Source: Buchnera aphidicola (Formosaphis micheliae) (GTDB taxonomy: Bacteria; Pseudomonadota; Gammaproteobacteria; Enterobacterales; Enterobacteriaceae). From it: a DNA stretch of 64,000 nucleotides. Shown here piece by piece: positions 21,743-31,606 of the stretch. Made by a program: the position numbers and the translations under genes. Positions within the stretch are counted from its first letter, which is position 1. Each line of letters starts with the position of its first letter. The stretch is from NCBI RefSeq assembly GCF_039403185.1, contig NZ_CP135047.1, forward strand, positions 248,001-312,000, in the 5' to 3' direction. Under the pieces are notes generated by a model. The model worked only from the letters and a program-made list of their open reading frames with translations. It had not been told where the DNA came from and did no database searches.

Positions 21743-23110
21743 CTATGTGTAATAATATCTTAAAGAATGAAATACAGAAATAATTTTTTTTTTATTTTTT
21801 TTTCCTTGTGAATCTTCTACTCCAGAATTAAAATCTAATCCAGCGCATCCTAATTTTGAAGCATAAATACAATTTTTTAGATTTATACCTCCAGCTAAAA
21901 TTATATTAGATAAGTTATGATTAAATAATATAGACCAGTTAAATTGAGTTCCACTACCTCCATATATACTATCAAATAAATAGTAATCAATAAATTTCAA
22001 ATTTAAAATAGGAAATTTATCTTTAATAGATAATGCTTTCCAGATATATGTTGAAGAAGGTATTTTTTCTCGTAAAACATTAATATAATTTTGATTTTCA
22101 TTACCATGTAATTGTATGGCGTATAAAGACAGTTCTTTTACTAGAGAAACAATTAAATTAATGTCTTCATTTTGAAATACTCCAACATATTGTAAATATG
22201 CAGTATTAATAATTTTTATTGCTTGTTCTATATTAATATAACGTTTTGAGTTTTTAACAAAAATCAATCCCCCGTAAACAGCACCAGCTTCTTCAGATAT
22301 TTTAGAATCAATTGTTTGAGTTAAACCACATATTTTATTTTGTCCAATAATAATCTTACGTATCTCAAAATCTAAATTGTGTGATTTCATTAATGTTGAA
22401 CCAATTAAGAAACCGTTAACTAATGCACTTAATTCTCTAACTTGACTATAACTATTAATTCCTGATTCGCTAATAATATGAATATGATTAGGAATTAATG
22501 GAGCTAATGTTTTAGTACGATTTATATCTATAGATAAATCATGTAAATTACGATTATTTATTCCAATTATTTCAGATTTTAAATTAATAGCCCTCTCTAA
22601 TTCTTTGATATTATTTATTTCAGTAATAACACCCATATTTAAAAATTTTGCAGTATATGAAAGTATATTATATTGTTCATCATTTAAAACAGACAACATT
22701 AATAAAATAGCATCAGCTTGATAATAACGAGCTAAATATATTTGGTAAACATCAATAAAAAAATCTTTGCATAATATAGGTTGTGTAATTATTGATCTTA
22801 CTATTGACAAAAATTCAAATTTTCCATGAAAATATTGTTCATCAGTTAATACAGAAACAACAGAAGCATATTTTTTGTATACATTACAAATTTTATTTAA
22901 ATCGAAAGTTGAATTAATTAAACCTAATGATGGAGAATATTTTTTACATTCTAGAATAAAAAAAGGATGAACATTTTGTATTTGTTTAAGGAAATTTATT
23001 CTTGTTCTATGAACATTATTATAAAAACTGTTTAACGGTTGTTTTTTTTTTCTTTCTTTCAACCAAATTAATTTATTACTAATAATTTCTTGTAATATTG
23101 TTTTATGCAT
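21743..23110 (-). CDS. trpC: Bifunctional indole-3-glycerol phosphate synthase / phosphoribosylanthranilate isomerase
   Basis: This fused enzyme carries out the third and fourth steps after anthranilate in tryptophan synthesis. The N-terminal IGPS barrel has the catalytic Lys in ILECKKYSPS (about residue 54) and ESGINS; the C-terminal PRAI barrel begins with KICGLT (about residue 257) and ends with LAGGINLKN. The TrpC-TrpF fusion is typical of enteric bacteria. Length is 455 versus 453 in E. coli. It begins 3 bases after trpD. Confidence 0.96.
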   Translation of the reverse strand: MHKTILQEIISNKLIWLKERKKKQPLNSFYNNVHRTRINFLKQIQNVHPFFILECKKYSPSLGLINSTFDLNKICNVYKKYASVVSVLTDEQYFHGKFEFLSIVRSIITQPILCKDFFIDVYQIYLARYYQADAILLMLSVLNDEQYNILSYTAKFLNMGVITEINNIKELERAINLKSEIIGINNRNLHDLSIDINRTKTLAPLIPNHIHIISESGINSYSQVRELSALVNGFLIGSTLMKSHNLDFEIRKIIIGQNKICGLTQTIDSKISEEAGAVYGGLIFVKNSKRYINIEQAIKIINTAYLQYVGVFQNEDINLIVSLVKELSLYAIQLHGNENQNYINVLREKIPSSTYIWKALSIKDKFPILNLKFIDYYLFDSIYGGSGTQFNWSILFNHNLSNIILAGGINLKNCIYASKLGCAGLDFNSGVEDSQGKKNKKKIISVFHSLRYYYT

Positions 23111-23113
23111 ATA

Positions 23114-24112
23114 TTACCTTTTTTCTATCAATTTTTTTAATGTGTGATAAGTTTCTCCACTACGAATTATTTTCAATGCATATTGGGCATTATCTTTTAT
23201 GTTTTCATTTCCGAATATCTTTAATAATAGTGCTACATTTGCTGCTATTGTTTCTTCTTGAGCTAAAGAACCATACCCTTTAAATATTTTCTTTAAAATA
23301 TCTGAATTTTCTTTTGGATTACCTCCTTTTAATGTCACATTAGAATGGTAATGAAATCCAAAATCTTTAGCTTCTACTGTATATGAAATAATTTTATTAT
23401 TTTTTAATTCAGAGATATACGTTTTTCCAGATAATGTAACTTCATCGCAATCACTACTATATAATACAATAGCTCTTTTATAATTTAATTTATTTAAGAT
23501 ATTGATTATTATTGTAATTAATTTCTTATCATATACTCCTATAATACTGAATATAGGTTTAGCTGGATTCAATAAAGGACCTAAAATATTAAATAATGTT
23601 TTTGTTTTTAATATTGTTCGAACTTTTTCAATATTTTTAAATCCGTCATTATATATAGGAGCAGATAAAAAACAAATATTAAAAGTATCTAACATATATC
23701 GTGATTTTTCAGAAGATATATTAAGGTTAATACCTAATTCAGTTAATACATCAGAAGATCCTGTTTGACTAGATATCTTATGATTACAATGTTTGACAAT
23801 TTTATAACCACATGTAGCAGCAACTAAAGCACTAGCAGTAGATAAATTAATTGAATTAATTGTATCTCCACCTGTTCCTGTACAATCAGAAAAATTATAA
23901 CAAGGAGCAGGAAAAAATTTAAATTTTTCTGAATATGCTTGAATGGCGCCAATAATTTCGTTTTCTGATAAACCTCTCATCTTTATAGCAATTAATAAAG
24001 AAGATAATTGAATATCGTTCATTCGACCTTTAATTATAGATCGAAATAATTCATAACTTTCTATTTCAGTTAAAAATTGTGACTGATATAATTTTTTTAA
24101 GATATGATGCAT
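23114..24112 (-). CDS. trpD: Anthranilate phosphoribosyltransferase
   Basis: TrpD attaches phosphoribose from PRPP to anthranilate. The motif CTGTGGDTINSINLSTA (about residues 80-96) binds PRPP, and NHKISSQTGSSDVLTELG follows. Length is 332 residues: only the transferase domain, without the TrpG glutaminase domain fused to it in E. coli. It is the first gene of the trpD-CF-B-A unit, so trpE and trpG must be elsewhere; in Buchnera they are often on a plasmid (family knowledge). No leader peptide or attenuator was seen upstream. Confidence 0.96.
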   Translation of the reverse strand: MHHILKKLYQSQFLTEIESYELFRSIIKGRMNDIQLSSLLIAIKMRGLSENEIIGAIQAYSEKFKFFPAPCYNFSDCTGTGGDTINSINLSTASALVAATCGYKIVKHCNHKISSQTGSSDVLTELGINLNISSEKSRYMLDTFNICFLSAPIYNDGFKNIEKVRTILKTKTLFNILGPLLNPAKPIFSIIGVYDKKLITIIINILNKLNYKRAIVLYSSDCDEVTLSGKTYISELKNNKIISYTVEAKDFGFHYHSNVTLKGGNPKENSDILKKIFKGYGSLAQEETIAANVALLLKIFGNENIKDNAQYALKIIRSGETYHTLKKLIEKR

Positions 24113-24632
24113 ATATAAGTCTCATAATTTGTAAATTATGATATTTTATACAAAATTAGTGATATAATTTGTACAATCATCTAATACTAAAATATCTATA
24201 ATAAAATAATAATTAATAAAATACGTATAAATTCAATATTAATATACACAACATTTTTTGTATTTAAAGATATAAATAATTTATTTTTTAATATGATATA
24301 ATTATATAAATTATTATATTAAGTATTTGTTAAAATATAATTTTTAATAATAACAAAATAAAATTCAAATATTATGAATTACTAATAGTTATTATTGAAT
24401 AATATTTTTTTATTTAAACTATGTTATTCATATATAATAAACTATTATGATTTAATTTAATAGTATCACTTTTATTGAAAAATTAGATAAAATTGATATA
24501 TAAAATTTAATATTAAGTGATGTAAATTTATCCTGGATAGTTATATTTTTATTTTTCGCATACATTGTTAATCAATCTAAGGAAAATAACTTTTTATTAA
24601 ATTTTTATCATTTTAGCATCAGAGAGACTAGT
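24113..24632. other. 520-base divergent promoter region between trpD and yedA
   Basis: The region must contain the promoters of the leftward trp unit and of yedA. On the minus strand TTGTAC and TATAAA are spaced by 20 bases about 50 bases before trpD, a poor match. Just before yedA there is AGAGAG as a ribosome binding site. No trp leader with repeated Trp codons or operator-like dyad was recognised. Confidence 0.45.
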
Positions 24633-25517
24633 ATGCGTAAATTTATAATTATATTATTATTTGTGATAGTATCCATTACATGGGGAACTACTTGGTTAGC
24701 TATGGCAATTGTTATAAAAACTATTCCTCCATTTTTTGCTACAGGTATACGATTTTTATCTGCCGTTCCTACATTAATTTTGATAGCTTTCTTAAATAAA
24801 ACTCCTTTACTGTTTCCACCAGGTAAAAGGTTTTTTCAATTTATAATAAGTATATTTTATTTTGCAGTTCCATTTTCATTAATGTTATATAGTGGATTAT
24901 ACGTTAATGTATACCTTTCATCTATAATTTTCTCTAGTATGCCAAGTTTTATTTTAATAGTGTCATATTTTGTATTAAACAAGAAAATCTTTTTTTTTCA
25001 AAAAATAGGTTTATTTATTACTGTTATTACATTTATATTCATTTTATACAATTCAATTTATGTAGTTCATGATTGTTTTTTACAAGGTATCATTGCATTA
25101 ATGATTGCAGTAATTAGTCATGCAATTATTTATGTTCAATGTAAAAAAAGACATTCAAATATTTCAGTATTAACTTTTAATACATTACCTTCTTTAATAG
25201 CAGGAATTATTTTGTTAATTGGATCTTTCATATTTGAACATCCAATTATTACTCAGTTTTCATTACAATCAATTTTAGCAATAATATACTTAGGAAATTT
25301 TTCTGGAATTTTTGGAATAATTTCTTATTTTTATTTACAAAAACAAGTAAATTCATTTTATGCTTCCATTGTCTTTTTAATTTTTCCGTTTATTGCAATA
25401 AGTTTAGATTATTATTTTTTTTATTATACAATTTCTTTATATCAATTTATGTTAATCATACTTTTTTGTTTAGGAATTGTTGTAACATTATCATCAAATA
25501 ATTTTAAAATTAATTAA
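24633..25517 (+). CDS. yedA: DMT superfamily (EamA) transporter, YedA-like
   Basis: This is an inner-membrane transporter with about ten hydrophobic segments in two EamA repeats. The N-terminal TWGTTWLAMAIVIKTIPP and GIRFLSA blocks match the EamA signature (WGSxF, P, RF). Length is 294 versus 306 for E. coli YedA. Family members export amino acids or other metabolites, but the substrate cannot be read from sequence. It is divergent from the trp genes; whether it moves a product useful to the host is speculation. AGAGAG precedes the ATG. Confidence 0.82.
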   Translation: MRKFIIILLFVIVSITWGTTWLAMAIVIKTIPPFFATGIRFLSAVPTLILIAFLNKTPLLFPPGKRFFQFIISIFYFAVPFSLMLYSGLYVNVYLSSIIFSSMPSFILIVSYFVLNKKIFFFQKIGLFITVITFIFILYNSIYVVHDCFLQGIIALMIAVISHAIIYVQCKKRHSNISVLTFNTLPSLIAGIILLIGSFIFEHPIITQFSLQSILAIIYLGNFSGIFGIISYFYLQKQVNSFYASIVFLIFPFIAISLDYYFFYYTISLYQFMLIILFCLGIVVTLSSNNFKIN

Positions 25518-25718
25518 TAATAAATTAATAAAAAATTTATAAAATATAATTTTAAGAAATAGTATAATTTACTGTAATGTATCTATCTATTTTAATAGTA
25601 TTTTATAAATAATTACAAAAAAAAATAGGATCTTTGTAATAGATGTGTGTTTAGTTTGTGTTTTTTAATATATATTATGTTGAATTAAATATATTTATAT
25701 ACATGAGACAGAATAGGT

Positions 25719-26468
25719 ATGTATGAAAAAATACAGAAAATCTTAGCTAGATTAGGATATGGATCAAGAAGAACATTAGAAACAATGATTCAAGCTAATT
25801 GTATATATGTAAATGGATATCAAGTAAAAATTGGTCAAAGGTATTGTATACATGAAATTAAAGTAATTCAAATTAATAATAAAATAGTTACTTTAACTAA
25901 ATTAAAACCATGTTTATTAATGTACAATAAACCAAAAGGATTAATTTGTACACGAAAAGATCCTAAAGAAAGAAATACAGTATTTAATATGATTCCTGAA
26001 TTGAAAAAATCTAGATGGATTATTGTAGGAAGGCTAGATTATAACAGTTGTGGACTTTTATTGTTTACTAATGATGGAGAATTAGCTTATAGATTAATGC
26101 ATCCTAAATTTAAAATAATTAGAGAATATTTAGTTAATACGTTTGGTACTATAAATTTAAAAAAAATAAATAAATTAAAATCAGGTATATATCTTCAAGA
26201 TGGTTACGCTAAATTTCAAAATATTCAATGGAATGAAAGTGTGATGCAAAATAATTGGATAAAAGTATCATTAACTGAAGGAAGAAATCGTGAAGTTAGG
26301 CGTATGTGTGAAAAAGTTGGATTACGAGTTAATAAATTGATTCGAATTCGTTATGGTAATATAATGTTACCAAATAATATGCGTTCTGGATCGTTTATAT
26401 ATTTAAAAAGTAATGTAATAAGAACTTTATATAAATTAGTAAATTTAAAATATATGTCAATTAATTAA
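25719..26468 (+). CDS. rluB: 23S rRNA pseudouridine-2605 synthase RluB
   Basis: RluB makes one pseudouridine in the peptidyl-transferase region of 23S rRNA. The N-terminal S4 domain (IQKILARLGYGSRR) is followed by the catalytic loop GRLDYNSCGLLL with the nucleophilic Asp, and the late block LTEGRNREVRRM. Length is 249 versus 291 in E. coli; the missing part is the basic C-terminal tail. The S4 domain and catalytic core are complete. RluE and RluF belong to the same family, but the start and length fit RluB best, and in E. coli rluB lies between trp and sohB. Confidence 0.88.
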   Translation: MYEKIQKILARLGYGSRRTLETMIQANCIYVNGYQVKIGQRYCIHEIKVIQINNKIVTLTKLKPCLLMYNKPKGLICTRKDPKERNTVFNMIPELKKSRWIIVGRLDYNSCGLLLFTNDGELAYRLMHPKFKIIREYLVNTFGTINLKKINKLKSGIYLQDGYAKFQNIQWNESVMQNNWIKVSLTEGRNREVRRMCEKVGLRVNKLIRIRYGNIMLPNNMRSGSFIYLKSNVIRTLYKLVNLKYMSIN

Positions 26469-26541
26469 TTTTATCATGATAGATATTTTTTTATATGAGT
26501 TTATATACTATATGTAATAATATTATTATAAGGTAATTAAT

Positions 26542-27579
26542 ATGTATTTTATTTATAACTATGGATTTTTTTTAATTAAAACTATAACTATATGTTCAAT
26601 TGCACTGATAAGTATACTATTTATCACACATTTTTCAAAACGTGCATCTACCGATAAAGGAGATTTTAAAATAACTCATTTAAAATATGATTATCATGAA
26701 TTTCAAAAAAATATAGCATTTTTGACTATGACATCTTATGAAAAAAAAATATGGATAAAACAAAATCAACAAAAAGAAAAAAGAATAGAAAAAAATATTC
26801 ATAAATTATCTTTATTAAATAAAAAAAATAATATTTATGTTAATAAACCTATATTATATGTATTAGATTTTAAAGGAAATATAAATGCCAGTGAAGTTAA
26901 TCATTTAAGAGAAGAAATATCTGCAATTGTTTCAATTGCTAAAGAAAATGATGAAGTTTTTTTAAGATTAGAAAGTTCTGGTGGAATTGTGAATAGTTAT
27001 GGTTTTGCTGCTTGTCAATTAAAAAGATTACGTCAAAAAGGAATTTATTTAACTGTTGCTATAGATAAAATTGCTGCTAGTGGAGGTTATATGATGGCTA
27101 GTGTAGCTAATTATATTATAGCTGCTCCGTTTGCTATTGTTGGTTCAATTGGAGTAGTAGCTCAATTACCTAATTTTAATAATTTTTTAAAAAAAAATAA
27201 TATTGATATTGAATTACATACAGCTGGAAAATATAAACGTACGTTAACACTATTTGGCGAAAATACAAAAGAAGGTCGTGAAAAATTTTGTAAAGAATTA
27301 CAGATTACTTATAATCTTTTTAAAAGTTTTATTCATAAAATGCGACCAAATTTAGATATTGATAATGTTTCTACAGGAGAATATTGGTTTGGTAGTATTG
27401 CTTTAGAAAAAAAGTTAATTGATCATATTTCTACTAGTGATGATTTTTTAATCGCTAAGAAAAATAAATTTACTGTATTAAATATAAAATATTTACCTCA
27501 CGTTAATTTGTTAGATCGATGTTTACATAATATTATAAAAAATATCTATTCTGTTTTTTTTAATAAAATAAAAAAATAA
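26542..27579 (+). CDS. sohB: Inner-membrane peptidase SohB (signal peptide peptidase family)
   Basis: SohB is a membrane-anchored serine protease of the S49 family. An N-terminal membrane segment spans about residues 8-30. The catalytic Ser is in AASGGYMMAS (about residue 180) and the Lys in TAGKYKRT (about residue 231). Length is 345 versus 349 in E. coli. It follows rluB by 73 bases with AAGGTAA before the ATG. In E. coli topA lies close downstream; here suhB follows in the opposite direction. Confidence 0.93.
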   Translation: MYFIYNYGFFLIKTITICSIALISILFITHFSKRASTDKGDFKITHLKYDYHEFQKNIAFLTMTSYEKKIWIKQNQQKEKRIEKNIHKLSLLNKKNNIYVNKPILYVLDFKGNINASEVNHLREEISAIVSIAKENDEVFLRLESSGGIVNSYGFAACQLKRLRQKGIYLTVAIDKIAASGGYMMASVANYIIAAPFAIVGSIGVVAQLPNFNNFLKKNNIDIELHTAGKYKRTLTLFGENTKEGREKFCKELQITYNLFKSFIHKMRPNLDIDNVSTGEYWFGSIALEKKLIDHISTSDDFLIAKKNKFTVLNIKYLPHVNLLDRCLHNIIKNIYSVFFNKIKK

Positions 27580-27723
27580 TAAAATATAAAAAAATATGTT
27601 ATAAATAAGGTAATTTGTTTTACTATTATTATTTAACTATATATTACATGTTATATATAAGATATTTTATATTTTTATTAATTTATATAATTTAATAAAA
27701 TTTAAATATTTTTTTAAAGTTAT

Positions 27724-27747
27724 ATTATTATATAATAATTTTTTTTC
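27724..27747 (+). terminator. Candidate terminator of sohB overlapping the suhB stop
   Basis: A perfect 16-base dyad of A and T (27724-27739) is followed directly by a run of T. It is placed 145 bases after sohB and reaches into the 3' end of convergent suhB. With no G-C pairs the stem would be weak. Confidence 0.35.
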
Positions 27748-28525
27748 CTTTTATATCAGATACAATTATTCTAAGTAGTTTAGAATTACCAATGATTACA
27801 GATTTAGAATGTAAATTATTGTAACAATTACCGGTTAATTCGCTAATAATTCCACCTGATTCTCGAATTTGTAATGCACCAGAAAAAAAATTGTTTTGTT
27901 CTATACATAGATCAAATAAACCATCTAATCGACCTGAAGCTAAATAAGCTAAATTTAATACAGAAGAACCGGATGATATATAATTAATATTATTAGACAA
28001 TAAAAATTCTATAATTTTAAAATAATTAATTTTATCAAATTTATTATTTGTAGGAATATTAATGCCTATCATACTATTTTTCAGAACATTAACTTCTGAA
28101 CATCTCATACGATATCCATTTAATTGAGCACCTTTTCCTCTAATAGAACTAAATAATTCATTTTTTAAAGGATCATATATTAATGAAGTTTCAATTTTAT
28201 TTTTAATGATAACTGCAATAGATAAACAAAAATGTGGAATTTTTTTTTTAAAATTAATTATTCCATCTAATGTATTTATTATCCAATAAATTTTATTTGT
28301 TTTTAATTGAAAATTATCATGTATAGTATATACAAAATGATTTGGATATGCTTTATGGATAATATTAATCATTTTTTTATAAATAGTATATTGTATAGTA
28401 TTAATGATATTTTCTTTACCATTATAATTTTCTACACTAGAGTATATTTTACCATCATAATTTTGAATTATTGTATTTCCTGCTTGTCTAGCAGCTCTTA
28501 CAGCAATATTAAGTACAGGATGCAT
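27728..28525 (-). CDS. suhB: SuhB-like inositol monophosphatase family protein with degraded active site
   Basis: The protein is clearly SuhB (start MHPVLNIAVRAARQAGN; YDPLKNELF, GKGAQLNGYRMR and NLAYLASGRLDG blocks; 265 residues versus 267 in E. coli). SuhB is both an inositol phosphatase and a structural part of the rRNA antitermination complex. Four of the five metal ligands are changed: E. coli D44 is Ile, E67 is Ile, D84 is Asn (NTLDG for DPLDG) and D212 is Asn (NNFFSG for WDFAAG); only D87 remains. Phosphatase activity is therefore unlikely, while the fold is kept. The simplest reading is retention for antitermination. It is flanked by convergent sohB and divergent rlmN. Confidence 0.9.
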   Translation of the reverse strand: MHPVLNIAVRAARQAGNTIIQNYDGKIYSSVENYNGKENIINTIQYTIYKKMINIIHKAYPNHFVYTIHDNFQLKTNKIYWIINTLDGIINFKKKIPHFCLSIAVIIKNKIETSLIYDPLKNELFSSIRGKGAQLNGYRMRCSEVNVLKNSMIGINIPTNNKFDKINYFKIIEFLLSNNINYISSGSSVLNLAYLASGRLDGLFDLCIEQNNFFSGALQIRESGGIISELTGNCYNNLHSKSVIIGNSKLLRIIVSDIKGKKIII

Positions 28526-28851
28526 TATTTTTCCACTTTTAGTAATTAATAATTTTAAAATATGGATTATATATTATACATATTTTATTTATATTCATAA
28601 ATTACATATAAAAATATATATCCAAATATAATGATATTTTTTTATAAAAAAAGTATATTATATGTATAAGAATTATGTAGAGTCTATTTGTAATTAATTC
28701 TGTATATCTTATATTAACATATGTTTTTTTTAAATGAATATGTTATTAATATATTTAATTAATGATATTTAATCTACTCATAAAAATTATTAATATTTTT
28801 TAAAATTGATAATTTATACAACAAATCAATTTAGTATTTAGGATTATTGAC
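28526..28851. other. Divergent intergenic region, suhB / rlmN
   Basis: These 326 AT-rich bases should hold the promoters of suhB and rlmN. No RNA gene or distinctive site is seen; the rlmN ATG is preceded by AGGATTATTGAC. Confidence 0.45.
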
Positions 28852-29934
28852 ATGACAAACAATTTAAGTCAATTTAATACTATAAATAATAAAATTAATT
28901 TATTAAGTTTCAATTATGTGCAAATGTGTAATTTTTTTTTATCTATTGGAGAAAAAAAATACTGTGCAGATCAAATTATGTATTGGATTTATCAAAAATA
29001 TTGTAATGATTTTAATAAAATGACAAATTTAAGCATATTATTACGAAATAAATTAAATAATATATGCATAATTTCAGCTCCTAAATTTATAGAAGAAGTA
29101 AAATCTATCGATGGTACTATAAAATGGAAAGTAATTGTTAATAAAAATTTTATTGAAACAGTATTTATACCTGAACGTAATCGTTCTACTTTATGTATAT
29201 CTTCTCAAATTGGATGTCCTTTAAAATGTACATTTTGTGCTACAGGTCAACAAAAATTTAAAGGTAATTTGAATGTTGAACATATAATTGGACAAATATG
29301 GACTGTATGTAAAATTCTTAATTATAATAACGTAAGTAAAATTCGTCCTATAACTAATATAGTAATGATGGGAATGGGAGAACCATTATTAAATTTGAAA
29401 AATGTTATTAATGCTTTAGAAATAATGGTAGACAATTTTTGTTTTAATTTCTCTAAGCATAAAATTACTTTATCTACTTCAGGGATTATACCAGCGTTAG
29501 ACAAATTAAAAAATTCAATTGATGTTAATTTAGCTATTTCATTACATGCTCCAAATAATTTTATACGTAATCAATTAATGTCTATTAATAAAAAATATAA
29601 TATTCAAAATTTGTTATGTGCAGTTAAACGTTATTTAAAAAAATCTAAAATTAAACAAAAAAGAGTTACGATAGAATATGTCATGTTAGATCATATTAAT
29701 GATGAAATATGTCATGCTGAAGAATTAGCTTCTATTTTAAAGGATATACCAAGTAAAATTAATTTAATTCCATGGAATATTTTTCCGAATTCTAAATATA
29801 AAACTAGTAATATGATAAGAATTAAAAGATTTTCTGATATTTTAATTAATAAAGGATTTCTTACTATTATTAGAAAAAATCGCGGAATAGATATCAATGC
29901 TGCATGTGGACAATTAGTAGGTAGATTTGTTTAA
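28852..29934 (+). CDS. rlmN: Dual-specificity RNA methyltransferase RlmN
   Basis: RlmN is a radical SAM enzyme that methylates A2503 of 23S rRNA and A37 of some tRNAs. The radical SAM motif CPLKCTFCATG (CX3CX2C) is at about residues 123-133, the SAM-binding GMGEPL follows, and the C-terminal catalytic Cys is Cys352 in AACGQL. Length is 360 versus 384 in E. coli. In E. coli ispG lies between rlmN and hisS with other genes; here hisS follows after a 379-base gap. Confidence 0.96.
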   Translation: MTNNLSQFNTINNKINLLSFNYVQMCNFFLSIGEKKYCADQIMYWIYQKYCNDFNKMTNLSILLRNKLNNICIISAPKFIEEVKSIDGTIKWKVIVNKNFIETVFIPERNRSTLCISSQIGCPLKCTFCATGQQKFKGNLNVEHIIGQIWTVCKILNYNNVSKIRPITNIVMMGMGEPLLNLKNVINALEIMVDNFCFNFSKHKITLSTSGIIPALDKLKNSIDVNLAISLHAPNNFIRNQLMSINKKYNIQNLLCAVKRYLKKSKIKQKRVTIEYVMLDHINDEICHAEELASILKDIPSKINLIPWNIFPNSKYKTSNMIRIKRFSDILINKGFLTIIRKNRGIDINAACGQLVGRFV

Positions 29935-30313
29935 ATAAATAGATATATTATAAAAAAATATAAAACATTATTTATTAAGTAAATATTTCAATATAAAATA
30001 TATCTATTTCAATAATTTATAATTTTTAAAATATCATGTATTGAAATATTATAATATAAATCTAAAAATAAAAAAATAAATAAGGAATAATATACTATAT
30101 AAATCAAATTATTTTATTTAACAAAATGTTTTATTTCATAAATTTTATAAAAATGTTAAATATTTATAAATTCAATTGTATACATCATACAGTAATTAAT
30201 ATTATTGAGACACATTTTTTATTATGATAAAATCACATATTTAAATAAAATAATTTTTTTGTATTTTATAATTACGTACCTTTAATTATTAAAAAAATAT
30301 AAGAGAAATTTTA
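29935..30313. other. Gap between rlmN and hisS with interleaved inverted repeats
   Basis: No gene is seen. Two inverted repeats are interleaved: 29937-29949 with 29997-30009 (13 bp) and 29982-29993 with 30039-30050 (12 bp), an order that would permit a pseudoknot in RNA. All pairs but a few are A-T, so chance is quite possible. An ispG gene, expected here from E. coli order, is absent. Confidence 0.4.
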
Positions 30314-31606
30314 ATGATTAATAAATATCAGTCTATTAGAGGCATGCACGACTATCTTCCAAAAGAAATAAAACATTGGAATTATGTAGAATCAATTATA
30401 AAAAAAATATTATCAAGTTATGGTTATCATGAGATTCGTTTACCTATAATAGAATATACAGAATTATTTTATCGTACCATAGGAAATGATACAGATGTTA
30501 TAGAAAAAGAAATGTATTCATTTAAAGATCGTAGTAAACATAATGTAACATTACGACCAGAAGGTACTGTCGGATGTGCTCGAGCTAATATTAATAATGG
30601 TTTATTAAATGATCAATTTCAAAAATTATGGTATTTTGGTCCAATGTTTAGATATGAACGTCCACAAAAAGGAAGATATCGACAATTTTATCAAATGGGA
30701 TTAGAGGTATTTGGATTTAAAGGTCCTTATATAGACATAGAATTAATTTTACTTATTTCAAGATGTTGGAAAAAATTAGGTATTGATAAATATTTAAGAT
30801 TAGAAATTAATTCTATTGGTTCTACTAAATCAAGAGAAGTATATAAAAAAGATTTAATAACATTTTTAGAAAATAATCAATTACTATTAGATATTGATTC
30901 AAAGCGTCGTTTATATATTAATCCATTAAGAATTTTAGATACTAAAAATAAATCTATACAACTTTTGTTAAAAAAAGGTCCTTTATTGATAAATTATATT
31001 GATAAAAATTCTATGATTTATTTTAAAAATATATGCAATTTTATGTTAGAAATGGGTATTGAATATACAATAAACAATAATTTAATTCGTGGTTTAGATT
31101 ATTATAATGATATTGTATTTGAATGGAAGACTAATAAATTAGGGACTCAAGATACTATCTGTGCTGGAGGTCGTTACGATAAATTAATAGAAACTTTAGG
31201 AGGACCAAAAACACCTGCTATTGGATGTGCTATCGGAATGGAACGATTAATTTTATTAATTAAAGAAATGTCATCTTCAATGATGTCCTGTTATATAGAT
31301 ATATATCTAGTTGTATTTAACGAATGTAATAAATTAAATATTATAAAAATAGGAGAAATTTTACATAATAGTTTCCCTATGTTCAAAATAATTATTAATT
31401 ATTATAATGGTAGTTTAAAAAGACAATTTCAACTAGCTAATAAATATCATTCAAAAGTAGTTTTATTATTAGGACCAGATGAACAAGAAAAAAATACTAT
31501 TATTATAAAAGATCTAAGAAATAAAATTCAAAAAGAGATTCTACAATTTAATTTAGTAAAAGAACTTTCTTATTTATTATCACAGAAAAATTGTGATTAT
31601 CTATAA
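30314..31606 (+). CDS. hisS: Histidyl-tRNA synthetase
   Basis: HisS charges tRNA-His. It is a class II enzyme: motif 2 reads FRYERPQKGRYRQFYQ (about residues 111-126), the histidine-binding loop is GLDYYND (about residue 258), motif 3 is AIGCAIGMERL (about residue 298), and the PEGT substrate motif is present. The C-terminal anticodon-binding domain is complete. Length is 430 versus 424 in E. coli. AAGAGAAA precedes the ATG. Confidence 0.97.
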   Translation: MINKYQSIRGMHDYLPKEIKHWNYVESIIKKILSSYGYHEIRLPIIEYTELFYRTIGNDTDVIEKEMYSFKDRSKHNVTLRPEGTVGCARANINNGLLNDQFQKLWYFGPMFRYERPQKGRYRQFYQMGLEVFGFKGPYIDIELILLISRCWKKLGIDKYLRLEINSIGSTKSREVYKKDLITFLENNQLLLDIDSKRRLYINPLRILDTKNKSIQLLLKKGPLLINYIDKNSMIYFKNICNFMLEMGIEYTINNNLIRGLDYYNDIVFEWKTNKLGTQDTICAGGRYDKLIETLGGPKTPAIGCAIGMERLILLIKEMSSSMMSCYIDIYLVVFNECNKLNIIKIGEILHNSFPMFKIIINYYNGSLKRQFQLANKYHSKVVLLLGPDEQEKNTIIIKDLRNKIQKEILQFNLVKELSYLLSQKNCDYL

